A stretch of DNA of 64,000 nt from Asterella californica (GCA_036924285.1 JAYKYS010000023.1:620001-684000), one strand, 5' to 3'; counted from the first letter of the stretch, positions 32,447 through 44,794 are shown. Notes: a model not told the origin generated them from the letters alone. Program-made: numbers and translations.

Positions 32447-34118
32447 TTATTTCATCCGTAGTAAATCTTTAATTTGTATAAATCTTAGCTTTGGTAAGGC
32501 TTTCGTAAAAATATCAGCTAGCTGGTCTTCTGATGAACAGTATTCCAGCTTGAGTATCTTAGCTTCAATTTTCTCTCTGATGTGATGTAACCTTATCTCC
32601 AAACTTTTTGTTCTTTCTCTAATAACTCTGTTGTTAGTCAAGAACATTACACTCTGATTATCCACATGTAATACTGTAGGTCCAGATATTTTTTCTTGCA
32701 TCTCCAGCAATAAATTCTGTAACCATATCAAGGTTATAGAACCATCTCTAAGAGCAATGTATTCAGCTTCTGTTGAAGACCTTGCTACTGTTATTCTGCT
32801 TCTTGCTGCTCCAACCAATTATTTCACCTGAACATAAGTTGAAGCATGCACCTGATGTGGATTTCCTGTTGCTAGTATCTCCAGTCCAATCACTAACACT
32901 GAAACCATGAAGTTCACTTCTCTCCTCCTTAAATATAAGACCAAGATTGATAGTATATTTCAGATATCTCACAGCAACCTAATGAGACAATTTGGGCAAT
33001 GCATAAATTGACTTAGCCTCCCAACAGCATAACAAATATCAAGTCTGTGTGGATGAGATATTTGAGTTTACCAATTAATTTTCTATACAGATATTCTTCA
33101 ATGATATTTTCAGCTGTAGTCTCCTCAAAACCACTTTCTTGCTCCATAGGTGTTGCTGATGACTTGCAATCTCTCCATCTAAAACTCTCCAAGTATAGAC
33201 TTTGTGTGTGCTTGTTGAAAAAGCATAATACAGTCCTCCATCAGACATCTCAAACCTCTTGTTGGGTTCCCCTTTGAGTAGTTGCACCAACTCCTTATCA
33301 CTTCCTGAGAATAAGATATCATCCACATATATGATGAGTATGATCCTCTTTGAATTATCTTTCAAGACATAGAGGTTTGGATCCAGCTCTGATCTTCTGA
33401 GTTTATGGTTGTGTAGAGACTCATATATCTTAGAATAAACTCTTGGTGCTTGCTTTAATCCATATAAGGATTTTGTGAGAATGCACACATGATCCTTCTT
33501 CTTTTTCACTTCAAATCCTGGTGGTTGAACCATGTAAACTTCTTCCTCTAACTCTCCATGAAAGAAAGCTGACTTCACATCCATCTGATGTAGTTCTCAG
33601 TGGTGATGATCAGCAAAAGCCATTACAAGTCTGATTGAATCTCATTTTGCAACTGGTGCAAAAGTTTCTCCATAATCAATCCCTTCTTGTTGTTGAAATC
33701 CTCTTGCTACTAACCTTGCTTTCAGCTTGTCAACTGAACCATCTGATTGTAGCTTGGTTTTGTAAATCTATTTGCATTGGATGGCTCGTTTTCCTCCTGG
33801 TAACTTAACCAAATCCCATATATGATTTTTGAGTAGCATTTGGTACTCCTCTTGCATAGCTTATCTCCAACCAGGATCTTTGTTAGCTTCTTCAAATGTA
33901 AGTGGATCATCCTCCTGAATACTTTCAGCAAGTCCACAATAATCATCAAGTGTCGCTGGTGGTCTTCTAACCCTTTCTGATCTCCTTACTTGAAAAGCTG
34001 CTGCTTGTTGTAAGTCATCTCCTTCATGATTACTTGGTAACTCATATTCAGAATTTGGTTGAAATTCAACTTGCTCTTCTCTAGGATTAGTGAGAGAAGC
34101 CGATCCACGATATGACAC
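32447..34118 (-). pseudogene. Ty1/copia pol fragment (integrase-RT linker, reverse transcriptase, RNase H)
   Basis: Reads from 34118 leftward in several frames. The linker has RRSERVRRPPATLDDY and LTFEEANKDPGWR. The RT has MDVKSAFFHGELEEEVYMVQ, SLYGLKQAPR and the catalytic IIYVDDILFSG. RNase H has SDWTGDTSNRKSTSGACFNL, ARSSTEAEYIAL and HHIREKI. At least four frame changes or stops interrupt it. Gag, protease and the integrase core are not present to the right. The order and motifs are diagnostic of copia rather than gypsy elements. Confidence 0.9.
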
Positions 34119-35152
34119 AAGATGATTTGATAAATAGATTTTTGTCAGAGAAACTAGAACTACTTAATGTTTTCCGATAATGTTGTTTGGAGATGAAATG
34201 ACCTCTAATTGTGGAGCACTTAGCATTCATGCAATCTAGAAATGATTGCATTGCGACATCAATTAATGAATATATTTGTTTATTTTCCGTAGAGAGATTT
34301 TGAGAGTGAAACTTTTGAACAACAAAGATACTCTTTCACACGTTCGTTGATATTTGTTGATTTGAGAGACCTTGGTCTTTCTCAACGTATCGACAAAGCT
34401 AAAGGATCCAAAGATTTTAGATATTGGGTAGAAGAAAAGAACCTATATGCATGGATAACACCCTGAAAGCTAGGCATGAACCAAGAGGTCCAAATAATGA
34501 GCTGCTCATTACATCTTACACAGAAGAGATAAACCTTTATGCTCTCGACTGGATCACACGTGAGTTATGTGATGATTTTTTCACTAATATGACTCCAATG
34601 GAAGGTGAGAATAGACGAAAGACATTATAGTAAAAGATATCATAGGCAAGAACAAGTACCTCACGTGTTACATGTTCAATTGTTGCGTGAAGCAATTGAC
34701 ATCATGATCTATTTTTGAAGCATACTAACTTAGTATGGTAAGACAACGTCAACATTTAGTCATGATATTTGAAGATCAACTGAATCACTTGTTTGTAACA
34801 AGTCAATAGTCCAGCTTAACCTAGGGTGCAACTAACTTGAGGTCTAGCTTAACCTAGAGGGCAGCTTGTTCTAAAAACCCCTAACTACCAAATTCTTAAC
34901 TTTCTCTTGACCTTCATTTTTTCACCATAGAGATGTTTCATGACACCACAATGTTCATGTGAGTCGTACACGTATTGCGCATGAAAGCAAGTCATTTGAG
35001 ATCAAGTACGTGTGGATTTGATAGAGTTGTTGATTCTCAACTAGGAGTAGTGAGACGGTCACAATAGACGATCGGCCAAAAGATAGTCAGATTTGGACGA
35101 ACATTGTAGTACAAGATGCTGGTGAAGTCACAACTTTATTATACCATCTATC
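34119..35152. other. no recognisable gene
   Basis: A short plus-strand open stretch around 34290-34630 has protein-like composition in two frames (FVDLRDLGLSQRID, LLITSYTEEINLYAL) but no family I recognise. It may be the remnant of a mobile-element gene. The rest is AT-rich. Confidence 0.35.
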
Positions 35153-35990
35153 ATGTTGCATGAGAGTCTATACAGTGAAAGTTGGTAGCAAAAAAGAGTT
35201 TTTTTCCACTGTGTACGTAGTTGTAAAAGAAGCTGCCTAGTAGCTTGTTAAGCGAGGCAAGTGCTAAGCTAAGGCCAAGCTAGACAAGCTGCCCCTTAGC
35301 TTATATTCCAAAGGACAGCTAAGAAGTTACAAAGGTATCAGATAGAAGCTCTTCTTGATTAGAGCAGACACATGTCTTCACTTACGTGATAAGATTACAC
35401 GTAAGTGTTTACATCATTTCTAGTTTAAGAAAGTGACAGAAGAAGAAACTCTATCATTTTCTGTTGGTGACTTGGATTCATTATCTGATGACACCAACGA
35501 ATACGTGTTATTGAGTAGTATAGTTTTGGTTCTTTCGTCACTAGAAACAGAAATATATAGTGGAAGTAGCACCAGAAAAATTAGCAAAGGAGGTAAAAGT
35601 GAATTCTGTAAGTATGTGTACAAGTCTCTTTACTGTATTTAAACATAAACCGGAGCCACCTCAATGAAAGGAGCGTCTACCTAGGAAGAAGAGGTCATTG
35701 GTTCAAATCCTCATGGTTCATGTTTCTTATCTCATCATGTTGGTCTCTTGGATGGGACTCTATGTTGTATGTGTGGCTACGTCTTGCACATCTATGAGTG
35801 GGAGACTGGTATCCTTAAAGATGAGCTCCCTGGTCTAAGCCTCCACATGCAACCGAGATTATGAGTTGAGATATACTTGATACAGATATGGGAGGGTTGT
35901 AAGCCCTATGGGGTGATCTTGTAACTGTAGCCTAGGCTCTAAAATCGTGGCTTAGCTCGTAATCTGGGTTGCATCACATGAGAGTTGAGA
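35153..35990 (+). repeat. repeat family I, copy 1 (LTR-like with tRNA-like segment)
   Basis: Matches 61982-62822 along its length with moderate divergence. Shared marks are CTATACAGTGAAA near the start, AGCTGCC...TAGCTTATAT, a tRNA-like segment at about 35645-35715 (GGAGCGTCTACCTAGGA and GGTTCAAATCC, like A and B boxes), and TAAGCCCTATGGGG near the end. Boundaries are approximate. It is either an LTR or a composite containing a tRNA-derived SINE. Confidence 0.55.
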
Positions 35991-36429
35991 AATTGTTATT
36001 TACAAGAGGTTAGCTTAGCTAGGGGACTGCTTAACAAGGGGCTTGAGTTTTAGGTAAATCGACGTAAGGAGACAGTTCGAGAGAAATTACAGAGAACTGA
36101 ATTGAGAGAGAAAGAAGCGCGTGCATGAAGAGAGGAGAAGATTTGATCACTGATGACTTTGATGATGAAATTTGATACATGAATAAGGTTTCTTGAGTCT
36201 TGAAAGCTATTTGTCAGATTTGGATGTCTGATTGGCCTTGGTGAATACAAAAGATCATATCTGAGTTCTCATCCCTAGTAGCAATCTGTTTTCTTTTTTA
36301 TCGCTCTCACATCAATCATAGTCAGGAGGTCCGCTCTTCCCAAGACAGACTCTCACCAGGACATCGGGTGCTTCCATTGAGAGAAATTGAGATAACTGAT
36401 TTGGAGAATTGGTTAGATTGAGTGAGGAA

Positions 36430-37418
36430 GATGGATCATGGTGCTGCCGTCCAAGGTGTTATTGCTGCTCAGGGTGTTGTTGCTCAAAGTATTCCTGCTC
36501 AAGGGACTCTTGGTCAAGACGACTTTGGTGTTCAAGGGAGATCATTGTAGTTCCAGCAGCAAGTGCACAATCTGCTGTTGATATAGCTCAGATTCTTCAA
36601 GCATTGGCTGCTCTGATTCAATAGCAACATGAGGAAGATTTTGCTCAACTCCTGAAGGAGTTGAGCAAAATCAACAAAGGCATTACAAGTAGTTGTTGAT
36701 GGATGTGGGCGATTTGATGACAGAGGCGTCACTAAGTACCTAAGGGAGTATGTGGGTGAGATGGAATTGGTGAGAGCACCTGAAGTTGAGATAATTCTGA
36801 GCTTGAGTTGACTGTCGTTCTTGAATTGAGAGAGAAAGTGAGGAATTTAGGAGGATTGGACTCTCTTTGAACGTGCACTGAGGGAGGAGTTTCTAGAAGA
36901 AGATTCTGAGAGTTACTGGGAGGATTGGATAGAGTGTCAGCTTGGACGTACCATGGGTGTGAATGAGTTGATTCATGAGTTGAAAAGAGGTACTCGCATC
37001 TTTTTAGTATGGAAAAAGTGACATTGGATGCTAAGAAGACAGAGTTGTTCTTGGGGACTATGGATGAGTCTACAACAGACAAACTGATCGTGGAACAGAG
37101 GGGGGAGTTACATTTGATTGGAGAAGAGTGGAAGAAGCAATATCTACTCTTGCTAGACAATGTCATTGCAAGATGACAGTAGTTGGCCAACTAGAGATCT
37201 TGTCCGAACAAAGAGTGGTTCCTCAAATCCCAGTAGTTCCTCCCATAGTTTCTCAAACACCTGTAGTGGTTCCTCAAGTACATGTGGTGCCTGTCCCAGC
37301 ACAAAGAGCTCTCAGACAACAACGACTTGTTAACAATCAAAATCAACACAACTTGATTCAAAAGCTCACTCAACAGTTGAGAGATTTAAGAGTTGAGATG
37401 GCATATCTGAAAAGAGAC
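36430..37418 (+). pseudogene. Ty3/gypsy gag remnant
   Basis: Plus-strand gag in several frames. It has a Gln/Val/Ala-rich start (GVIAAQGVVAQSIPAQG), a core with VVVDGCGRFDDRGVTKYLRE and YVGEMELVRAPEVE, later LDAKKTELFLGTMDES, and a C-terminal Val/Pro-rich part and coiled coil (NLIQKLTQQLRDLRVEMAYL). Multiple stops. It is cut at about 37418 by LTR-like sequence. Confidence 0.6.
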
Positions 37419-38567
37419 TGTCACGTCAGTTTGGCACCTCGGCTAGGTTGACCGAGTGCGAAGTGGCGCATCCCGATAAGGCCGTTAGTGCCGTTAGGGC
37501 TAGTTGGTGGGAGAGCCCACTAGGGGTATACTTCGCAGGTAAGGCTTGGAGGCCTTAGTTCTTCTAGTGGAGCCTTCAAGCTCCAGGCTATGGTGGATAG
37601 TCTAGTTGAGTGTAACCCGGATTCTCTTCGTGCTTAGAGTGGATTTGGCTTGACCGTTTGTGACTAATCTTTGTTGTAGTGTTGGAGATGGTAATTTCTC
37701 TATTCAGATTACTCAAAGAACTCAGTGCAGGTCGAGATGGAGTTCAGTAAGAACCCGCTGATCTGAAATCGTCCGCTGGTATCTTCGGGCGTTGTCGTTC
37801 GTGCTTGATTGTTTGGACTTGTGATCGAGGTGTGTGTGGGCGCATGGTACCTTGCTGGTCGTAGACCGATTGCTGTGTGGGATCGAGTGGAGATTTTCTA
37901 TCATGCGGAAGCGCTGCAGAAATTTTACAGAATGTTCTTGAAGTGACTTGTTGGAGCCGGAGTGCGCGTTTGGGCGTGGCAGACGAAGTACTTGTCAATG
38001 TCAGACCGGAGTGGGCTTTTTGAAAGCGCATTGGAGAGACGATTCTAGTGCACCAAGTTTCGTGGAGTTTGGCCGAGCATCGAGGAAGTTATGGCATGTC
38101 GAAGTTCGCTGTCGTGTCACCCGAAAGTGCAAAAAGGCTAGTTACGTCAGATTTTTGTGCAATTTCGTGTGGAAACTAGAGTTTAGGAGTTTTCTTGTGT
38201 GTGTGTGTATTCGCGAAGTGTGTATGGTGCATTTGCGAATCTGTTGTAGTGGTGTTCGGGTTGGCTTTGGGCGTTCTTGCCGTTTTACGTCAGATTTTGG
38301 TTACCCATGTGTACCCGCAAGCTGTTTTTGCTGTTTTGGAGTCTCTTTTGGTGCAATCTTGTGCAATTCGAGGTGGAGCCGAGTCTCTTTTGGTGTGTTG
38401 TACCCGTTCTACTCTACTTCAAGCGGAAAGTGAGCGGGAGTGTCAAGGTGTGGAGTGCGTGTTAGGAGGCGTTTAGAGACTTCGAGGAGCAGAGGTGCGT
38501 GAATGCGAAGGCGTGAGAGCGGAGTGCGAGAGTGCGGAGGCGGAGCGGAACCTGAGCCCGAGCCCGC
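37419..38567 (+). repeat. LTR-like sequence, interrupted by a solo LTR
   Basis: Begins TGTCACGTCAG directly after the gag remnant. It is non-coding with GC-rich parts and ends where the family D LTR inserted at 38568. No second copy is seen in the window, so calling it an LTR rests on its start and context only. Confidence 0.35.
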
Positions 38568-39849
38568 TGTCGGAGTGTAATCCGTCTACCTAGGAAAGCG
38601 CCGGGCTTCTGGCTGTGGTTGTTCACTCAAGAGGTTGGCTTTCAAGTCACAATAGGGCTATAAACACTCACACAGATGTGTAAGATCTAGTAATATACCC
38701 AGAAGGTGAAATTCAGGTCTAGCTGGCAGTAATAGGATTCGGCGGTGAACTTTGACACTCACGGAGAGGAAAACTATGAAGGTTTAGACCTCTAAACTTC
38801 CCCTACATGCAAATGAGGTACTACTGAACTCACAGACGAAATTTCAGCCTGAGATCAAATTCTGACACGGAGATATGAACAGAAAAGTTTTGAGCAAGAA
38901 AACTACGGCAATTTCTGGTACCTAGCTGGCTATTTCAACCTATAACAGGAGTTTGGCTCGATCAATTTCGAAGTTTCTTACAGGATTTGCAGTCTACAGG
39001 GTGCTGAACATCCCTGTGAAGTTGGGACTCCTGAATGTACACAGAACTGTAGATCTCCTCCTCTGAAGTCGCTGCTCTAGATTAAGAGCTTTTCAGACCC
39101 CCTCAGCTTCAGCGGCCGCCCTGAATTACTCAGTTGCTCAATCGATATGAAACTTTTTTTGAAATCGTAGCCCTGCTGGCGGGGAACACAACCTCGAAGT
39201 TTTGAAGCAATTTCCTCAAATCTGCTGCGAGTGACACTGAAAACCCTAAATCCAACCAAAATGATTCAATTCTAGCACAATCCGAACTTCAATTGCTCAT
39301 AACTCCGTCTTTATTGACTCAAATTGATCGAAATTTTCACTGGAAGTGCTTGGCATGACGAGACCTCTCTCCCTGTGCTCTCAGATTTCGAAGATCTCTC
39401 ACCAAATGCTCGAACTTCACTCTAGAGCTCTGTTTCTAAATTTAGAGTTAAACTAAAGACAAAAACAGACCAATGGGAGTTCATAGCTCCACTTGGTTGT
39501 CCTTTAGTACCCTAAACCACGTGGCAACTTAGTTTTACTCATAGGCTACCACGTCAAGCCCCCTAGAGTGCCAGCGTAAAACTTAAATTACTTAAAACGA
39601 CACGCAGCCCCAAAAAATAACTTAAATCAGCTAGAAAGCGTGCATGGGCGACACGCAAATACAACCCATGAGCTTAAGCCCTATCAACATGGTAATCAAC
39701 CTACTAAGACTCAAAATAGTGTTAACACCATATGCAAAGGTGTCAAACATATACGTAAACGACTAGAAGTAATATAAGCTAACTTCTAGAACTACTAAAC
39801 TCAAGCGTCGGAGTAGAAATATAACATGTAGCCGCCAAGTAGCGCGACA
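38568..39849 (-). mobile_element. solo LTR of family D (1282 bp)
   Basis: TGTCGGAG ... GCGCGACA, the same length as 7639-8920 and nearly identical. It is flanked by CCGC on both sides (38564-38567 and 39850-39853), a short target duplication, with no internal region. This is the product expected from recombination between two LTRs. Confidence 0.85.
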
Positions 39850-40914
39850 CCGCCGTAAGTCAACTTGCTGACGTGCATGAGAGAGGTATCCAAGTTCCAG
39901 TTGTGTGAGAAGTGTAAAACCAGTTGGTCACTCATCCCAACACTATTTTTGGACTTGGACACTTAACTCTGTAGTCTTAGCTTTGGCTTTATCACTAGAT
40001 CAATAGCTCTTGGTGTCTTACAAGGATGCGTGCAAGTACTTATGGACTTGTATAAGGTAGTAGGAGACCTTCTCGCACGTTTCTAGAGGGGTGGTAGGGC
40101 GATCCCACAATATTAGGGGGAAGCTATAGTTGTGGTAGTGTTTGTCTATATCGTAGAGACGCGCATGGAGACAGTTGGTGGCAGTTGTCTTGGGTTAGCT
40201 AGTAGAGCTACCACGTAGATATTTTTGGAACTACTAGAGGTGTGGATATCTAGTTAGTGACCTTAAGTATCAAGTACGACGGTTGGTGACCATATATTGT
40301 GCATGTGGTCATCGAAGAGGAGACGTCAGTCCGGATGGGGCTGAGTTTCTCTTTATGTGAATGTTTGAGTGTGGAGGGTTATCGTTTGGACTTCTTGTGG
40401 TTGGAACCCTTCCATATTCTGCTTCCTGTTTGTGCGTCGCGTTTGCTTGTGTTGGCGCTTGATTTCCAGAGTGAGTTCACTCCAGTGTGCTGTCGGTAGT
40501 GAGACTAAAGTTGCGGACCTGTCAGACTATCTTTGTTTCTCTCACGGTGCGGTTGGAGTGACGACCAACAGACCGTGAGAGGCTACCTATGGTGATGGCA
40601 GGTACAGGTTGTCCTTACCTTGACCGTCCTAGTAGGGGATAGGTGAGTTCAGTAGGAGCGGGATTAGGCAAGTGGTGGTTACAGTGGTGATAGAGATTTC
40701 GACATTTTGATTGGAGAGTGTGTTACCGAGGTTCTCTCATCACGGAGTTCTCGGGAGGTTCTCGTGGGGACTTCTCAGACAGTGGGTATACACGGAGTGG
40801 GGTGAGGTACCGACTACCTACACCATTGCCGTCAGTTGTTCCAGAGGACGATCAAACATAGATAGCGCGTTTTTTGGTGGTGAGTCGAGTGTCATCACAC
40901 CGTTGTTGTAGGAC
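39850..40914. other. no recognisable gene
   Basis: Probably the rest of the LTR-like unit left of the solo LTR plus the leader of the gag gene that starts at 40915. No coding signal seen. Confidence 0.4.
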
Positions 40915-41062
40915 ATGGACGAGATCTATGGGATCACGAAGGGACCTCGACGTTATTCAGGTACAGTGGGTACCATCGAGCTGGATGACTTCATCCAAGA
41001 GTTTGACAGTTGGTGCGATTTGCAGCAGATACGGAACCCACAGTTGTTTACACCCTTCATGG
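40915..41062 (+). pseudogene. gag N terminus, cut by the LTR of element K
   Basis: ATG 40915 opens a frame with ITKGPRRYSGTVGTIELDDF and FDSWCDLQQIRNPQLFTPF, a gag-like beginning. It is interrupted after 49 codons by an LTR starting TGTTGTCGG at 41063. Its continuation is not visible. Its strand and type could fit the plus-strand RT fragment at 61472, but that link is unproven. Confidence 0.5.
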
Positions 41063-42362
41063 TGTTGTCGGGTTGAGAGTCTTCCTGAAAAGGGCGAACC
41101 TTCTGGCTATGATATGAGCTTGAAGGCTGTGTTCAATCTACTCAAAGAAGCGTTGGGCTTCAGGCTGTGGCTGGTTTACTCACAGGATATGCTTCAGGTC
41201 TCAAGGTGATACTGAAAACACTCATATAAGTCTCTTGGCTCTTCTGATATGTTAGAAAACAAAGTTCAGACTTAACTAGCAATGATAAGATCAGATGGTA
41301 AACTTTGACACTCAGGATTGAGAAATATGTGAAGGTTCAGACTTCAGAACTCCTCCTACATGTAAATGAGATTCTACTGGATACGCATACGAATTTTCAG
41401 CTTCAGATCAATTCAGAGCACTAAGATATGAGCAGAAATTTTCTGAGTAGAGAAATTACGGTAGTTTCTGGTACCCAGACAGCTATTTCGACCTATAACA
41501 GGGAACTGGCTCGATCACTTTGGGAAATTCAGCTTGCTGAACACTCCTGTGAAGTTGGGCCTCCTGATTCCACACAGAACTCCAGATCTCGCTCTCTGAA
41601 GTTGCTGCTCCAGATTGAGAGCTTTTCGGACCCCCTCTACTTCAGCGGTCGCCCTGAATTACTCACTCACTCAATTGACATGAAAATTTTGAGACAGTCG
41701 TAGCCCTGCTGACAGTGAACACAACCACGAAGGTTTGAAGCGATTTCCTCGATTCTGCTGCAAATGACACTCAAAACCCCAAATTCAACAGAAGTGCTGC
41801 AATTCAGACACAAATCGAACTTCAATCAGCCATAACTCCTTCTTTATTGCTTCAAATCGATCAAACTTTTCGCTGACAATGCTAAGCACAACGAGCTCTA
41901 TCTCCCTGTGCTCTCAGATTTCACAGTACTCTCACCAATTGCTCGAAATCCACTCTAGAGCTCTGTTTCTAAACTTAGAGTTTTACAAAAGACAAAAATG
42001 GACCAATGGGAGTTCATAGCTCCATTTGGTTGTCATTTTGTGCCTTAAACAACCTGGTAACTTATCTACACTCATAGGCTACCACGTCAAGCCTCCTAGA
42101 GTGCCAGCGTAAAATTTAAACTACCTAAAATGACATGCAGCCCCGAAAATTAACTTAAATCAGCTAGAAAGCGTGCATGAGCGACACGTAAATACAACCC
42201 ATGAACTTAAACCCTATCAACATGGTAATCAACCTACTAAGACTCAAAATATATAACATTTTCCAAAAATGAACTTCTCTGAGGTCTTAACTTCACTCAG
42301 AGAGACTAACGTCTGACAGAGAAATGAATCATTTATTATGTGAAATGGTTCACATCACGACA
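41063..42362 (-). repeat. element K 3' LTR, chimeric
   Basis: TGTTGTCGGG ... CATCACGACA, about 1.3 kb, followed by TCCACCCCCTCC (complement of a polypurine tract). Most of it is a diverged relative of the family D LTR. Its last ~110 bp on the plus strand (U3 start on the minus strand) instead match the start of the solo LTR at 53463 (TGTCGTGATGTGAA). Confidence 0.75.
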
Positions 42363-42408
42363 TCCACCCCCTCCAAACCTGCACATCCTCCGGCATGTGC
42401 CAACCTGT

Positions 42409-43647
42409 TCAGTCTTCTGCTTGTTCTTCTTCATCATCGCTCTCCTCCGCCTCAGTCTCTTCAGACACTGGGACATCTCCGTCTCTTGTTGACTTCAGCT
42501 CTGACTCCAGAAAGTTGAATAACTCAACTGACTCTCTGCGTCTCTTGAACAGTTTCACACGTTTGCCAGCCACAGATAGCTTCAAAGGAGTACCATCCAA
42601 CTCACGCAAACTATAAGTGACATTCTCATGCACATCTAGCACAACATAAGGCCCAAACCATCTTCGAGAGAACTTACGAAGTGTAGAATGCTGATTCTCC
42701 AATGTGCTATCATATACCAGAACCCAATCACCAACATGTATCGACTTTGGTCGTAGTCGGTGAGTCTTGTCAAAATGTTCCTTGTTTCTGACTCGAGCCA
42801 CCTTCAGCCTCTCCTGCGCATCAGCAAGATCCTCCTCCCTTTGCTCCAACTGCCTAATACGTAGAGCAAGGAGTGAAGCATGATCTATACCATCTTCCCA
42901 TAGTAGCGTAGCCCATGTAGGAAATTACTCCTCAGCAGGCATGATCGGTTTCTGCCCCAGCATAAGCTCAACTGGCATATAGCCAGTCGTAGTACAGTGT
43001 GTAGTTCTATCAGCCCACAAGGCAAATGGAAGTAGTCTCGGTCATTCTCTAGGCCTACCATCACATGCTTTCACTAAAGCATGAACAATAGAAGGGTGTC
43101 CTCGTTCACTCTTATCGATATCCTCTGGATTCATAGCAGTAGTAAGTCGAAGCGTTACTCCATAACGAGCAAAAAACTCCTTCACTTTAGCGTCTCTCAA
43201 CTCACCTCTATCTGCACGTAATCTCCCAACCGATCCATAACGACAGATGATATCTTCAAGCACAAACATGCAGATATTCTCTGTAGTCTTCGTCCGTAGT
43301 GCTCGTCCCTCCACATAGTTGGAGAGATCCTCTCGAGCCAACATCAAGTAACGCATCCCCCATAACCCCGGTGGCATCATCATACGATCAAGAACCCACT
43401 GAAAATGAATACTAGGTGGATAAGTAGGTACAAGTCCATCTCTGTAACGGACCTTAGAGTAGAATTGGCAGTGCAGACACGACCCAACAAAGTCCACCAC
43501 GTCTTGATACAAACCTTTCCACCAATAGCGCTCCTTCATCTTCGTGTAAGTAGCCCATACTCCACGGTGTCCAGCCCACAAGGTGTCATGAAACTCTTTC
43601 AGCAGATTCAGCTTCGTCGGTTGATCATCCACCACTCTAGCAAGCAT
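42409..43647 (-). pseudogene. element K integrase, frameshifted
   Basis: Reads from 43647 leftward. Zinc domain LWAGHRGVWATYTKMKERYWW with CLHC; core with YLMLAREDLSNYVEGRAL, LRADRGEL and NPEDIDKSERGHPS. A break near 42.9-43.0 kb precedes the C-terminal part (NKEHFDKTHRLRPKSIHVGD, WFGPYVVLDV), which ends in an acidic tail near the polypurine tract. It is close in sequence to the family D integrase at 9122-10109. Confidence 0.85.
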
Positions 43648-43792
43648 CCCGTCTCTTCTCTTCGGACGTTTTCACAGATAACCTTCACGTAGAAGGTAGC
43701 TATACGCCTTCCGTCTGATCTCCTTGAACTCTGTATCACTCCATCATTCTCTCCTGGATAACGAACTCAGATAAAATTCAATATCACGGAAC

Positions 43793-44452
43793 TTATCCGT
43801 GTAGAACTCCTCGTTGAACGGCAGTGCACATCCGCCTATCCGTGTAGTTGCCATACATATCCTTCTTGACTGACATAACTGTGGCAGATGCATACTCTCC
43901 ATGCGACATCTCCACCAACCCAACCTCCAACAAGTCTTGAGTCCTACTCTGGATCAAGGCTCTCTTCATGTCACTGTACCTATAAGGACGTCGAAAGATT
44001 GGCGTGTCATTAGCCAAGTCGATCCGTATACTTGGTCCCTTCAAGGTACCCAAATCCTTCATACTGAAGGCAAAACAATTCTTGTAGCTCTTCAAGAATC
44101 TTTGAACTCTTCGTCTCTCCTCTTCTATAAGCTTGGGTCCAATCTCTGACTTCCAAGTATCCTCTGTTACCATGTTAGAGGTAGAAGACGAAGTTGTTGA
44201 CTGCTATCTTGCAGTCTCTGGAGCAGTTTCCTTCTGCTCACCACCAACAACCTCCACCGCTACTGTGCGAAAAACTTCTATAGTTCTAGCTGCAAGCTCC
44301 ACACTCTCTCTTACGACATCCCATGATGTCCAAGGATGACGAACTCCACGTGCCTCGCCCCTAGCCTTTGCCTCCACCGACCCGGTAGGCAAAGAGCTCA
44401 AGAGTGCCCGAGCTGTAACACCCGTCGATCTCATCCGACGCTGCTCAGCCAA
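43793..44452 (-). pseudogene. element K reverse transcriptase N-terminal part, internal deletion
   Basis: One frame from 44452 with a TAG near 44204. Upstream linker, then RT fingers (RIDLANDTPIFRRPYRYSDM, LEVGLVEMSHGEYASATVMS). After KKDMYGNY the expected palm and RNase H are missing, and the sequence passes within about 100 bp to the segment that precedes integrase. K therefore lost the catalytic RT and RNase H. Confidence 0.75.
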
Positions 44453-44473
44453 TCCAAGACTAACAATTCAAGG

Positions 44474-44794
44474 CTAACAATCCATGTCAAGCAATTCAAA
44501 GTCCATTGCTTGACCCAATACTTGATGACGTGAAGCCTCTGACACTGAAGCTATTGCTGTCGTACTTGTCAGGAAATCCATCGCTCGCTCTCGCTCATCG
44601 ACATTGAGCTCCACCAACTACCGTAATTGAGCATCCCACACAAGCCCAAGTCCTCCATCTCTGTAAGCATGTGACGCTGGAAAGCTTACCAAAGTGGGTA
44701 ACGCTACCATGGACCGTCCCACTAGGTTCACCACTCCCATGGGTGACTTATCGACGACTCTCACTACTTGAGATCGTCCTCCTACATCCAAGAT
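44474..44794 (-). pseudogene. C-terminal part of a retrotransposon-borne cytosine-5 DNA methyltransferase
   Basis: Open for 107 codons apart from one TAG. Contains ALPTLVSFPASHAYRDGG, LGLVWDAQLR and DERERAMDFLTSTTAIASVS, then RHQVLGQAMDF. These fit the end of C5 methyltransferases, where motif IX-X regions read like LGxA. It begins at the target duplication of element C (GCTAT, 44795-44799). The N-terminal part lies on the other side of C at 59552-60767, and the two meet in frame when C and one GCTAT are disregarded. Confidence 0.65.

Noticed and set aside
35645..35715. Functional tRNA gene
   Set aside because: Box-like words are present but a full cloverleaf and anticodon arm could not be built; the segment is part of a longer dispersed repeat.
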